Part shown: positions 28,382-35,711 of the stretch, piece after piece
Layout: each line of letters starts with the position of its first letter
Position numbering within the stretch: position 1 is the first letter of the stretch
Assembly (NCBI RefSeq): GCF_023913775.1
Contig: NZ_JAMXAX010000002.1
Coordinates: 1 to 64,000, forward strand
Direction of reading: 5' to 3'
DNA: 64,000 nucleotides
Source of the DNA: Acidovorax facilis
Lineage (GTDB): Bacteria > Pseudomonadota > Gammaproteobacteria > Burkholderiales > Burkholderiaceae_C
Made by a program: the position numbers and the translations under genes
The notes under the pieces: generated by a model
Database searches by the model: none
Seen by the model: only the letters and a program-made list of their open reading frames with translations
What the model was told of the DNA's origin: nothing

Positions 28382-29347
28382 TTACTTCTTGCGGTAGGCG
28401 TCGATGATGGCCTGTCCCTCAGGCCCGGCAGACTTGATCCAGTCGGCCGTCATGGACTCGCCAATGCTTGCCAGCTCCTTCTTGATGCTTTCGCTGGGCT
28501 CGGCCACGGTCATGCCTTTGGCGCCGAGCTCTTTGATGAACTCCTTGTCCACACGCTCGCTCGTGGCCCAGCCGCGCTCTTCGGCGGCTGCCGCTGCCTT
28601 CAGCACGGCGTCCTGCAAAGGCTTGTCGAGGGCATCAAACGCCTTCTGGTTCACCACGGTGGCATTGCGCGGAAGCCATGCGCTGACGGGATAGAAGTGC
28701 TTCACCTGCTCATACAGCTTGGATTCCACGCCGCTGGCACTGGACGTCAGGAAGTTCTGCACGGTGTTGGTAGCCAGGGCCTGGCCCAGCTCCGACAGCT
28801 GGATCGTCACCGGCTGCGCCTTAAGCAGTTGCGCAATGCGCGTGGTGGCGGGGTTGTAGGCACGCATCTTGGTGCCTGCAAAGTCCGCTGGCGTACTCAC
28901 GGGCTTGAGCGAGTAGAGCGACTGGCCGGGCCACGGCACGCTGAACAGCACCTTCACGCCTTGGGATGCGAGCAATTTCTCTTGCGAAGGCTTGGCGGCC
29001 AGATACAGGCGTTTGGAATCCGCATAGCTCGTGGCCAGGAACGGAATCGAGTCCACACCAAACAGCGGGTTCTCGTTGGATGCGCCCGAGAGAATGAACT
29101 CGGCCGAAGGCACCTGCCCGGTTTGCACCGCACGCTTGATTTCGTTGGCCTTGTACAGCGAGCCACCGGGGTGCAACACGATCTTGAGCTTGCCGCCCGT
29201 GAGCTGATCCACCTCGTTGGCGAACTGCTGCACGTTCTGCGTCTGGAAGCTGTTGGCGCCATAACCCGTGGGCAGGTCCCACTTGATCTGGGCCTGGGCG
29301 GCGCAGACGCTGAGGACTGCGGACAAACAAATTGTGATTTTCTTCAT
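28382..29347 (-). CDS. TRAP transporter substrate-binding protein DctP (paralogue 2)
   Basis: A 321-residue TRAP receptor with a signal peptide ending AQA-Q near residue 20. It carries LHPGGSLYKANEIKRAVQTG, MRAYNPATTRIAQLLKAQ and VNQKAFDALDKPLQDAVLKA. Sequence and length show it is a tandem paralogue of the receptor at 25434-26399, with dctQM between them. The start at 29347 has a GGAG ribosome site; the longer frame to 29458 overlaps the upstream DUF1445 gene. Two receptors sharing one permease pair would widen or tune substrate range. Confidence 0.93.
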   Translation of the reverse strand: MKKITICLSAVLSVCAAQAQIKWDLPTGYGANSFQTQNVQQFANEVDQLTGGKLKIVLHPGGSLYKANEIKRAVQTGQVPSAEFILSGASNENPLFGVDSIPFLATSYADSKRLYLAAKPSQEKLLASQGVKVLFSVPWPGQSLYSLKPVSTPADFAGTKMRAYNPATTRIAQLLKAQPVTIQLSELGQALATNTVQNFLTSSASGVESKLYEQVKHFYPVSAWLPRNATVVNQKAFDALDKPLQDAVLKAAAAAEERGWATSERVDKEFIKELGAKGMTVAEPSESIKKELASIGESMTADWIKSAGPEGQAIIDAYRKK

Positions 29348-29372
29348 GGTGGAACTCCTTGTTGAAAGCGGA

Positions 29373-30212
29373 TCAGAAACTGGCGAGCTGGTGGTTGAGA
29401 AGGTCGGTGACCAGCATGCAGCCCGGTGCATGCGTGATGCAGAACGCGGGTTGGGCATTCAAGATGGCCGATTGCGGGGTGACGCCGCAGGCCCAGAAAA
29501 CAGGGATTTCGCCCGGCATCAGCGCTACGGCGTCCCCGTAGTCGGGATGGGCCAGATCAGCGATGCCGATCAGGGCCGGGTCACCGATGTGCACAGGCGC
29601 TCCATGCACGTTGGGAAAGCGAGAAGTGACTTGCACGGCGCGGATCACATCCGCTGCGGGCATGGGACGCATGGTCACCACCATGGCGCCGCCAAAAGGG
29701 CCGGCCGGCTCGGTTTGCACGTTGGTGCGGAACATAGCCACGTTCTTGCCTTCGTCGATGTGGCGCAGGCGGATGCCTGCCTCGATCAATGCGGACTCGA
29801 ACGAAAACGAACAGCCCAGGATGAAGGTGACCAGGTCCGGCCGCCAGAGGCTGGCAATGTCCGCCACCTCCTCCGACATTTCACCGTGGCGCCAGATGCG
29901 GTACAGCGGCACATCACTGCGGATGTCGATGTCCTTGCCCAGCGAAGGCAGGGTGAACTGGCCGGGCTCGCTGACCGCCAGCACGGGGCAAGGCTTGGGA
30001 TTGCGCTGGCAGAACCGCAGAAAGTCACTGGCAAGCACCTCGGGCAGGATGACCACGTTGCCTTGCACATGGCCGTCTGCGAGACCGCTGGTGTGCGATG
30101 TCCACAGGCCCTTGCGGATGGTGTCGCGGACGTGGTTCGGATTGCTGGTGCCCTCAGGGCCAAACACCGCGAGCGAATTTTCTTGAGCTAAGTCCACCGT
30201 ATTTCCTTGCAT
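29373..30212 (-). CDS. DUF1445 protein, D-glutamate cyclase-like (putative hydro-lyase)
   Basis: A 279-residue member of the DUF1445/UPF0317 family. Recognisable blocks are [36 protein letters not shown]-type (read here as [16 protein letters not shown]), [14 protein letters not shown] and [15 protein letters not shown]. Mammalian D-glutamate cyclase, which turns D-glutamate into 5-oxo-D-proline, carries this domain. It is the first gene of the operon ending in 5-oxoprolinase, so a linked D-glutamate/5-oxoproline function is likely. No strong ribosome site is visible before the ATG. Two GGGTTAACCC palindromes lie upstream. Confidence 0.85.
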   Translation of the reverse strand: MQGNTVDLAQENSLAVFGPEGTSNPNHVRDTIRKGLWTSHTSGLADGHVQGNVVILPEVLASDFLRFCQRNPKPCPVLAVSEPGQFTLPSLGKDIDIRSDVPLYRIWRHGEMSEEVADIASLWRPDLVTFILGCSFSFESALIEAGIRLRHIDEGKNVAMFRTNVQTEPAGPFGGAMVVTMRPMPAADVIRAVQVTSRFPNVHGAPVHIGDPALIGIADLAHPDYGDAVALMPGEIPVFWACGVTPQSAILNAQPAFCITHAPGCMLVTDLLNHQLASF

Positions 30213-30530
30213 TGAGAAAAGTCAATTGCATGACGTTGGACGGATTGTGTTGGGGTGTAACTGCGCTGGCAAATTCAAAAAATTTCTCTTAGCTCATCGA
30301 TTTTTCCGATGCACTTCATTGGGGCGAAGCAAACCAATTTGGTGCTCAGGGTTAACCCTTGAACTTCTATTTAGGGTTAACCCGGACCCTAGAAAGGAGA
30401 ATTTGCACAAGCGCAGCCGCACCGAACTGCGCATGTCGCTTCAATGCGAAATTCTCGGGGCTGCGCCGCAAACGCAGACACTGCAGCCGCAGTGCGCGCA
30501 GCGGAAAAGGAGCGTGCGTGGTCCCCGCGC
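30213..30530 (-). promoter_or_regulatory. Promoter region of the oxoproline operon with twin GGGTTAACCC palindromes
   Basis: This 318-base gap lies between the DUF1445 gene start and the LysR stop. Two identical perfect palindromes, GGGTTAACCC, occur at 30349-30358 and 30374-30383, 25 bases apart, so they face the same DNA side after about 2.4 turns. The A+T-rich part at 30270-30330 probably holds the promoter. No open frame of convincing composition is seen. Confidence 0.6.
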
Positions 30531-31445
30531 TCAGGCGCGGGCCTTGCGGGGCTTGGGCTCTGGGGGTTGCTGCGCTTCGATGAAGCTGAGCGCCGAACGC
30601 ACGATCGCCTCCATCGCGGGCGAAGACGGGTCTTCGCGGTAGCTCACGTGAATGGGCAGCGGACGCAGCGCAATGTCGCAGGCCAGCGCACGAAGATCCG
30701 GGAATGCCAGCATCCTCTGCACCGCCAGGCGCGGCAGCGTGGCAACGCCAAAACCGCCCTGCACCAGCTGCACCATGGCAGAGATTGAGGAAATGGTGTG
30801 CACGCAGCGCGGCTCCACCTGCGCCTGGCGCAGCGTGTCCAACAGGTACACATGGGGCTGAGAACCGCGCTGAAAGGTCAGGATGTCGGTGCCGGCAAAA
30901 TCTTCCGATGCATAGCGCCGCTTGCGGTGGATCTTGCTGTTGCCGACGAACACCATCTCCATCGGCGTCAGCGCCTGGCTGCGAATGCCTTCTGCCGATG
31001 CGGGCAAGGCCGCAAACACTGCATCCAGCGTGCCCCGGCGGATCTGATCCAGCAGCACCGGCGTGGATTCGACCGCGAGTTCCAGCTCCAGCAGCGGGTT
31101 GTCCTTGCGCAGTTGTTCCACCCAGGGGATGAGCCACGAGTGGAGTACCGACTCAATGGCGCCCAGGCGAATCGACACTTCCAGCGGGCCGCCCGAGCCC
31201 ATCTCGGCCTTGAGCTGGCGTTGCAGCTCCAGCATCCGCTTGGCGTACGTCAGAAAGCGCGTGCCCGCCACTGTGAGTTTGAAATGTTTGTCGCGCCGGT
31301 CCAGCAGCAGCACGCCCAGTTCTTCCTCCAGCGCCGCCACGCGACTTGACATGGCCGACTGCGTCAGAAAGAGCTTTTCCGCTGCGCGCGTCACGCTCTT
31401 GAGGGAGGCCACCCAGTAAAAGGCTTCGACAAAACGCAGGTTCAT
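30531..31445 (-). CDS. LysR-family transcriptional regulator
   Basis: A 304-residue LysR regulator with helix-turn-helix at residues about 1-60 (FVEAFYWVASLKSVTRAAEK, then QSAMSSRVAALEEELG) and a two-lobed effector domain; the C-terminus is basic (PKPRKARA). The start at 31445 follows the normal LysR N-terminus MNLRFVEAFY. It is upstream of the oxoproline operon on the same strand, 318 bases before the DUF1445 gene, and is the most likely regulator of it. Its own terminator is not obvious. Confidence 0.9.
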   Translation of the reverse strand: MNLRFVEAFYWVASLKSVTRAAEKLFLTQSAMSSRVAALEEELGVLLLDRRDKHFKLTVAGTRFLTYAKRMLELQRQLKAEMGSGGPLEVSIRLGAIESVLHSWLIPWVEQLRKDNPLLELELAVESTPVLLDQIRRGTLDAVFAALPASAEGIRSQALTPMEMVFVGNSKIHRKRRYASEDFAGTDILTFQRGSQPHVYLLDTLRQAQVEPRCVHTISSISAMVQLVQGGFGVATLPRLAVQRMLAFPDLRALACDIALRPLPIHVSYREDPSSPAMEAIVRSALSFIEAQQPPEPKPRKARA

Positions 31446-31642
31446 GGTGGTGGTTCTCCGGCCTTGCTGGCACGTTGCAAGCTCCTTGGCGGTGCACCGT
31501 GGTGGTGCAACATCCCCCAAGCCAGCGCCGAAAGGCGTGGCCATTCTGCCGTTGATCCGCGTGTTCCACAGCCTTTGAACCGCAAAAACAGAGCATCGCC
31601 GGGTTTCCTCGATGCCTGCGCAATGGAATTGCGACCGGATGC

Positions 31643-31711
31643 AAATGCTATCAAAACAATAGCTATTTACGCTTTACAGATAAGCGCTAGAGTCCATTTT
31701 CATTCAAACTC
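31643..31711. repeat. Dispersed repeat family 1, copy after lrp
   Basis: Plus-strand blocks ATGCTATCAAAACAATAGCT, ACGCTTTACAGATAAGCGCT and AGAGTCCATTTTCATTCAAA. It lies between the LysR start and the lrp stop codon (31710-31712) and touches that stop. It is the best match to the copy in the Bug gene at 11488 and to the copy at 16111. Confidence 0.75.
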
Positions 31712-32168
31712 ATGCGACAAACAGGGGCAGATCGGCCTTTTTGAGCGTGCGCAGCACGAAGCTGGAGCGGCTGTGCCGGATGCCTTTGATCTTGTAGAGC
31801 TTCTCACGCAGCAAGCGCTCGTAGTCGCGCGTGTCCTTCACGACGATGCGCAGCAGGTAGTCGTAGTCGCCCGACACCAGGTGCGCCTCGATCACCTCCG
31901 GAATGCTGGCGAGTGTTTCGCCAAATTTTTCGAGCGTGTTGTCGGAATGGCTGTCGAGCGTGACCTGCACCAGCACTGTGTCGGCCAGGTCCAGCAACTG
32001 CGGGTTGATGCGCACGGTATAGCCCTGGATCACACCCGCCTCTTCCATCTTCTTGATGCGGCCCCAGCAGGGCGATGCGCTCAGGCCCACGGCCTGCCCG
32101 ATCTCTTGCAGGCTGGCGCGGGCGTTGCCCTGCAGCACAGCGAGAATTTTTCTATCCAGTCGATCCAT
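31710..32168 (-). CDS. Lrp/AsnC-family transcriptional regulator
   Basis: A 152-residue leucine-responsive-type regulator. The N-terminal helix-turn-helix (DRKILAVLQGNARASLQEIG, then LSASPCWGRIKKMEEAGVIQG) is followed by the RAM ligand-binding domain with the effector-site region HLVSGDYDYLLRIVVKD. Length is typical. A perfect Lrp-type operator lies 32 bases upstream of the start (32200-32214), so autoregulation is likely. It is divergent from the second TRAP operon and near the riboswitch-controlled gcv genes, but which amino acid it senses cannot be seen. Confidence 0.93.
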   Translation of the reverse strand: MDRLDRKILAVLQGNARASLQEIGQAVGLSASPCWGRIKKMEEAGVIQGYTVRINPQLLDLADTVLVQVTLDSHSDNTLEKFGETLASIPEVIEAHLVSGDYDYLLRIVVKDTRDYERLLREKLYKIKGIRHSRSSFVLRTLKKADLPLFVA

Positions 32169-32199
32169 CGGCTGGATTATTCACCAATCTTCGCCAACA

Positions 32200-32214
32200 C
32201 AGAAAATTATTCTG
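32200..32214. promoter_or_regulatory. Lrp-type operator
   Basis: CAGAAAATTATTCTG matches all 15 positions of the published E. coli Lrp consensus YAGHAWATTWTDCTR. It lies 32 bases upstream of the lrp-type start codon, in the divergent region shared with the TRAP operon. This points to autoregulation and possibly control of the TRAP genes. Confidence 0.75.
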
Positions 32215-32312
32215 CGATTCACTCCATTTGAAGCGAATTCAGCAAATTCATCTTATCCGCCCCACGCATACTTCTTCCATCAAGGCGCTCTTACCGGAGC
32301 GCACAAACTGAC

Positions 32313-32359
32313 AAGGCCCCGGCTGGTTACCGCCAGCACGGGGCCCTTGGCATTTTTTG
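32313..32359 (+). terminator. Orphan terminator-like hairpin upstream of dctP
   Basis: A two-part stem (AAGGCCCCG with CGGGGCCCTT, one bulge; inner GCTGG with CCAGC) is followed by ATTTTTTGG. It reads on the plus strand but no plus-strand gene precedes it. It may end a small RNA or act as a leader attenuator for the TRAP operon. Confidence 0.5.
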
Positions 32360-32549
32360 GCGTCGCCCATGGCCAACATAAGCGCCTTGGCTAGCGCCCT
32401 GGTGGGTAGTTAATAAGCACGCTTACCAGCACAAACCCCGATGCCTGCGCCGATGCTGCACCGCCATAATTTGGCAGAGGCTGGGGTCCGCTCTGCAAGG
32501 AGCAACCGTGCATCCCCACCAACCCAGCCCACCATTAACAGGAGACAGC

Positions 32550-33521
32550 ATGCAACTGACCAAACTCGTCGTCGGCCTGAGCCTTGCGCTCGGCTTTGTG
32601 GCCACCGCTGCCGCGCAGACCACCATGCGCATCAGCATCTCGACAGCCCAGAATTCCCACCAGGGGATTGCCATCGACACGTTTGCCAAGGAAGTCGAAA
32701 AGCGCACGGCCGGCCGCTACAAGGTACAGACGTTCTACAACGGCGCCCTGGGTGGCGAGCGCGAATCGATTGAAGCCGTGCAGCTGGGCACGCAAGAGCT
32801 GGCCTTCAGCTCCACCGGCCCCGTGCCCAACTTTGTGCCCGAAGCGCGCATCTTTGACGTGCCCTTCCTGTTCCGCGACAAGGCCCATGCGCGAGCGGTG
32901 CTGGATGGCCCCATCGGCCAGGAGATGCTGACCAAGTTCGATAGCAAGGGCTTCAAGGCCCTGGCCTGGGCCGAGAACGGCTTTCGCCACATGACGAACA
33001 GCAAGCGCTCGGTGAACACGCCTGAAGACCTCAAGGGCCTGAAGATGCGCACCATGGAAAACCCCGTGCACATCGCCGCGTACAAGGGCTTCGGCATCAT
33101 CACCACGCCCATGGCCTTCCCCGAAGTGTTCACCGCCCTGCAGCAAGGCACCGTGGACGGCCAGGAGAACCCGCTGCCCGTGATCATCTCGGCCAAGTTC
33201 GACCAGGTGCAAAAGCACCTGACGTTGACCGGCCACGTGTATTCGCCTGCCATCTTCGTGATGAACAAGGCCTCGTTCGACAAGCTCTCGGCCGCCGACA
33301 AGCAGGCCTTCATCGACGCCGCCAAGGAAGGCACCAAGGCCAACCGTGCACGCGTGGATGAAGACGACGCCAAGGGCGTGGCCGACCTGCGCGCCAAAGG
33401 CATGACGGTGGTGGACAATCCGGACAAGTCCAAGTTTGTGGCGGCGCTGGCGCCTGTGAACGCCGAGTTTGAAAAACAGTTTGGCAAGGCCACCCTGGAC
33501 AAGATCCGCGACGTCAAGTAG
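32550..33521 (+). CDS. TRAP transporter substrate-binding protein DctP (second system)
   Basis: A 323-residue periplasmic receptor with a signal peptide ending AAA-Q near residue 23. Family blocks are FYNGALGGERESIEAVQLGT, MRTMENPVHIAAYKGFG, TPMAFPEVFTALQQGTVDGQ and VYSPAIFVMN; the Arg in KMRTMEN is the expected carboxylate anchor. It belongs to the classical DctP/SiaP group and differs from the receptors of the oxoproline operon. The start at 32550 has AGGAGA upstream. A repeat-derived terminator separates it from dctQ. Probably imports a C4-dicarboxylate or other organic acid; ligand not proven. Confidence 0.95.
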   Translation: MQLTKLVVGLSLALGFVATAAAQTTMRISISTAQNSHQGIAIDTFAKEVEKRTAGRYKVQTFYNGALGGERESIEAVQLGTQELAFSSTGPVPNFVPEARIFDVPFLFRDKAHARAVLDGPIGQEMLTKFDSKGFKALAWAENGFRHMTNSKRSVNTPEDLKGLKMRTMENPVHIAAYKGFGIITTPMAFPEVFTALQQGTVDGQENPLPVIISAKFDQVQKHLTLTGHVYSPAIFVMNKASFDKLSAADKQAFIDAAKEGTKANRARVDEDDAKGVADLRAKGMTVVDNPDKSKFVAALAPVNAEFEKQFGKATLDKIRDVK

Positions 33522-33535
33522 TTGCATGCGCATCA

Positions 33536-33596
33536 GCTACTATATTTTTAGTAGCACACAACGCCCGTAGAATAAGCGCTACGGGCGTTTTTTATC
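33536..33596 (+). terminator. Terminator between dctP and dctQ, derived from repeat family 1
   Basis: ACGCCCGTAG (33561-33570) and CTACGGGCGT (33579-33588) form a perfect 10-base stem with loop AATAAGCG and a T run to 33593. The preceding CTACTATATTTTTAGTAGC and the AATAAGCGCTA loop resemble repeat family 1. It would cut most transcripts after the receptor gene, giving more receptor than permease. Confidence 0.8.
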
Positions 33597-33649
33597 TTCA
33601 ATCTGATTCTCTCCACCGAATCATCTGAACCCATGGCGTTGTCCGCCCC

Positions 33650-34144
33650 ATGAAAAAAGCTTTTCTGATGTTTGAACGCGGGGCCACGTTTGCAGCGTTG
33701 CTCGGCGCGTGCGCCATGCTGGTCATTGCCGCATCGCTGGGCATGTTCCAGATCGTGACCCGCTTTGTGCTGGAGCAGCCCGCCGAGTGGACTGAAGTGC
33801 TGATCCGTTTCAGCCTGATCTGGATGGTGTTCCTGGCCATCCCCAGCGCGTTCCGCCAGGGCGCGATGGTCAGCGTGGATGTGCTGTACCGCTGGAGCCC
33901 CCCGCGCGTGCGCCGGGTGCTGGACTATGTCGTGGCAGTGGCGGCGCTGGCACTGATTGGCGTGATCGTGTGGTGGGGCTGGGACTATGCCCAACGCGGC
34001 GGCGTGCAGTCGATGGCGGGGCTCGAATCCGTCTCCATGTTCTGGGCCTACGTGGCCATGCCGGTGGGTGGCGTGTTCAGCGCCATTGGCATCGTCGGCA
34101 ACCTGCTAGACCCTCAACGCCTTGAGCTGGAGACCGCGCAATGA
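33650..34144 (+). CDS. TRAP transporter small permease DctQ (second system)
   Basis: A 164-residue DctQ subunit with four hydrophobic segments (first about residues 13-33, LLGACAMLVIAASLGMFQIV). The WTEVLIRFSLIWMVFLAIPS and GAMVSVDVLYRW blocks are typical. Its stop overlaps the dctM start by four bases (ATGA), so the membrane subunits are translationally coupled. It follows the internal terminator after dctP. Confidence 0.94.
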   Translation: MKKAFLMFERGATFAALLGACAMLVIAASLGMFQIVTRFVLEQPAEWTEVLIRFSLIWMVFLAIPSAFRQGAMVSVDVLYRWSPPRVRRVLDYVVAVAALALIGVIVWWGWDYAQRGGVQSMAGLESVSMFWAYVAMPVGGVFSAIGIVGNLLDPQRLELETAQ

Positions 34145-35418
34145 CGCCCGTCATGATCACCACCATGGTGCTGTGTTTTGCACTCACTGTGTCCGTGGCC
34201 GTTTCCATCGGCCTGGCCTCCATCCTGGGCATCCAGGTAGCCAATGCCAACATGCTGATCTCTGTGAAGGAGATGTTTGGCTCCATCAACAAATTTCCGC
34301 TGGCCGCCATTCCGTTCTTCATCCTCGCGGGCAACCTGATGGAAACGGGCGGCATATCCCGCCGCCTGGTGGAGTTTGCCAAGAGCATCGTGGGCGGCGT
34401 GCAGGGTGGCCTGCCCATGACCTGCGTGCTGACCTGCATGATCTTTGCGGCCGTGTCGGGCTCGTCGGTGGCCACCACATTTGCCATTGGCGCCATCCTG
34501 ATCCCCGCGCTCATCAAGCATGGCTACCCCACGAGCTACGCCGCATCCCTGCAAGCCACCAGCGCCGAGCTGGGCGTGATCATCCCGCCCTCCATCCCCA
34601 TGATCCTGTATGGCGTGAGCGCCGAAGTGTCGATTGGCGAGCTGTTCATCGCCGGCTTTGGCCCGGGGCTGCTGATCAGTGGCGCGCTGATGCTTTTTGT
34701 CTGGGCGTACTGCAAGTACAAGGGCTGGGGCAAGAACGACGGCGACGGCCGCATGCCTCTTGGCAAGGCCACGCTGCAGGCGGGCTGGGCGCTGCTGATG
34801 CCGGTGATCATCCTTGGCGGCATCTACGGTGGCGTATTCACCCCCACTGAAGCATCGGCCGTGGCGGTGTTCTACGCATTGATTGTGGGGGTGGTGATAT
34901 ACCGCGAGATCCGGCTCAAGGACCTGTTTGCCATCCTGCGCAAATCGGCCATCTCGTCCGCAGTGATCATGTTCATCATTGCCAATGCGGGCCTGTTCGC
35001 CTTCCTCATCACCCGTGCTGGCGTGCCGGATGCCATTGGCCGCTGGCTGGAGGCGGTGCTGCAATCCCCCACCCTCTTCCTGCTCGGGGTGAACGCGGCG
35101 CTGTTCGTGATCGGCATGTTCATCGAGACCAGTGCCGCCATCATTGTTCTGGCACCCATCCTGGCTCCCGTGGCCATCCACTTTGGTGTGGACCCGGTGC
35201 ACTTTGGCCTGATCATGGTAGTGAACCTGGCCATGGGCATGATCACGCCGCCGTTTGGCGTGAACCTGTTTGCAGCCTGCACCGTGGCGCGAATATCGCT
35301 GGACCGCATCGTCGGGCACCTGATTCCGTTTGTGCTTGTCATCATGGCTTGCCTGATGGTGGTGACCTATGTGCCGCAGTTGTCGCTGGGTTTGCGCGAT
35401 CTGGTCTACGCAAAGTAG
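34141..35418 (+). CDS. TRAP transporter large permease DctM (second system)
   Basis: A 425-residue DctM permease with about 12 transmembrane segments. Conserved stretches are FPLAAIPFFILAGNLMETGG, FAAVSGSSVATTFAIGAILI, GVIIPPSIPMILYGV and GMITPPFGVNLFAACTVARI. It starts inside the dctQ stop codon. With the receptor at 32550 it makes a complete TRAP transporter. The glycine riboswitch begins 14 bases after its stop codon, so read-through from this operon into gcv would pass the riboswitch. Confidence 0.96.
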   Translation: MTPVMITTMVLCFALTVSVAVSIGLASILGIQVANANMLISVKEMFGSINKFPLAAIPFFILAGNLMETGGISRRLVEFAKSIVGGVQGGLPMTCVLTCMIFAAVSGSSVATTFAIGAILIPALIKHGYPTSYAASLQATSAELGVIIPPSIPMILYGVSAEVSIGELFIAGFGPGLLISGALMLFVWAYCKYKGWGKNDGDGRMPLGKATLQAGWALLMPVIILGGIYGGVFTPTEASAVAVFYALIVGVVIYREIRLKDLFAILRKSAISSAVIMFIIANAGLFAFLITRAGVPDAIGRWLEAVLQSPTLFLLGVNAALFVIGMFIETSAAIIVLAPILAPVAIHFGVDPVHFGLIMVVNLAMGMITPPFGVNLFAACTVARISLDRIVGHLIPFVLVIMACLMVVTYVPQLSLGLRDLVYAK

Positions 35419-35431
35419 TTAGAATCGCCCG

Positions 35432-35657
35432 GTCAGGAGAGAGTGCGGACCCCGCGGGGAAACACACCGCCGAAGGCGCAGGCAGCAGCCGAACGCTCAG
35501 GCAAAAGGACTGACAACCGCCCGCAGTGATGCGGGCGTTCCCTTGCTGGAGAGAGATGGCCCACCGCACCGCGTGTTGAGGCCATCCACCGAAGGAGCAA
35601 ACCGCACGGCCAGCCAGGGCGCTGCGGTGAATCTCTCAGGTAAAGCGGACAGCAGGG
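35432..35657 (+). ncRNA. Tandem glycine riboswitch
   Basis: Two glycine aptamers in series upstream of gcvT. Aptamer 1 spans about 35432-35513 (GGAGAGAGTGCGG, ACCGCCGAAGGCGCAGGCAG, and CTCAGGCAAAAGGACTGAC). Aptamer 2 spans about 35544-35657 (CTGGAGAGAGATGG, CACCGAAGGAGCAAACC, CTCTCAGGTAAAGCGGACAG). The conserved CCGAAGG and CTCAGGYAAAAGGACWGA elements are in place in both. The downstream segment GGGCAAAT (about 35655-35662) can pair with ATTTGCCC (35692-35699) just before the GGAG ribosome site, a likely expression platform. Glycine binding should raise gcv expression. Confidence 0.93.
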
Positions 35658-35711
35658 CAAATCCCGTAGCCACCTTGTGGCTGCGGCCCTCATTTGCCCC
35701 GGAGTTCCGCC

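Larger units (their letters stand above)
32169..32549. other. 381-base divergent region between lrp and the second TRAP operon
   Basis: No convincing gene is seen. It holds the Lrp operator at 32200-32214, an A+T-rich promoter-like part at 32205-32260, and a terminator-like hairpin at 32313-32359. The last 100 bases before the TRAP receptor gene contain an AGGAGA ribosome site at 32540-32545. Confidence 0.6.

Noticed and set aside
35543-35700. A small gene in the gcvT leader
   Set aside because: The segment is the second aptamer and expression platform of a tandem glycine riboswitch; the open frames there are short and without family similarity.
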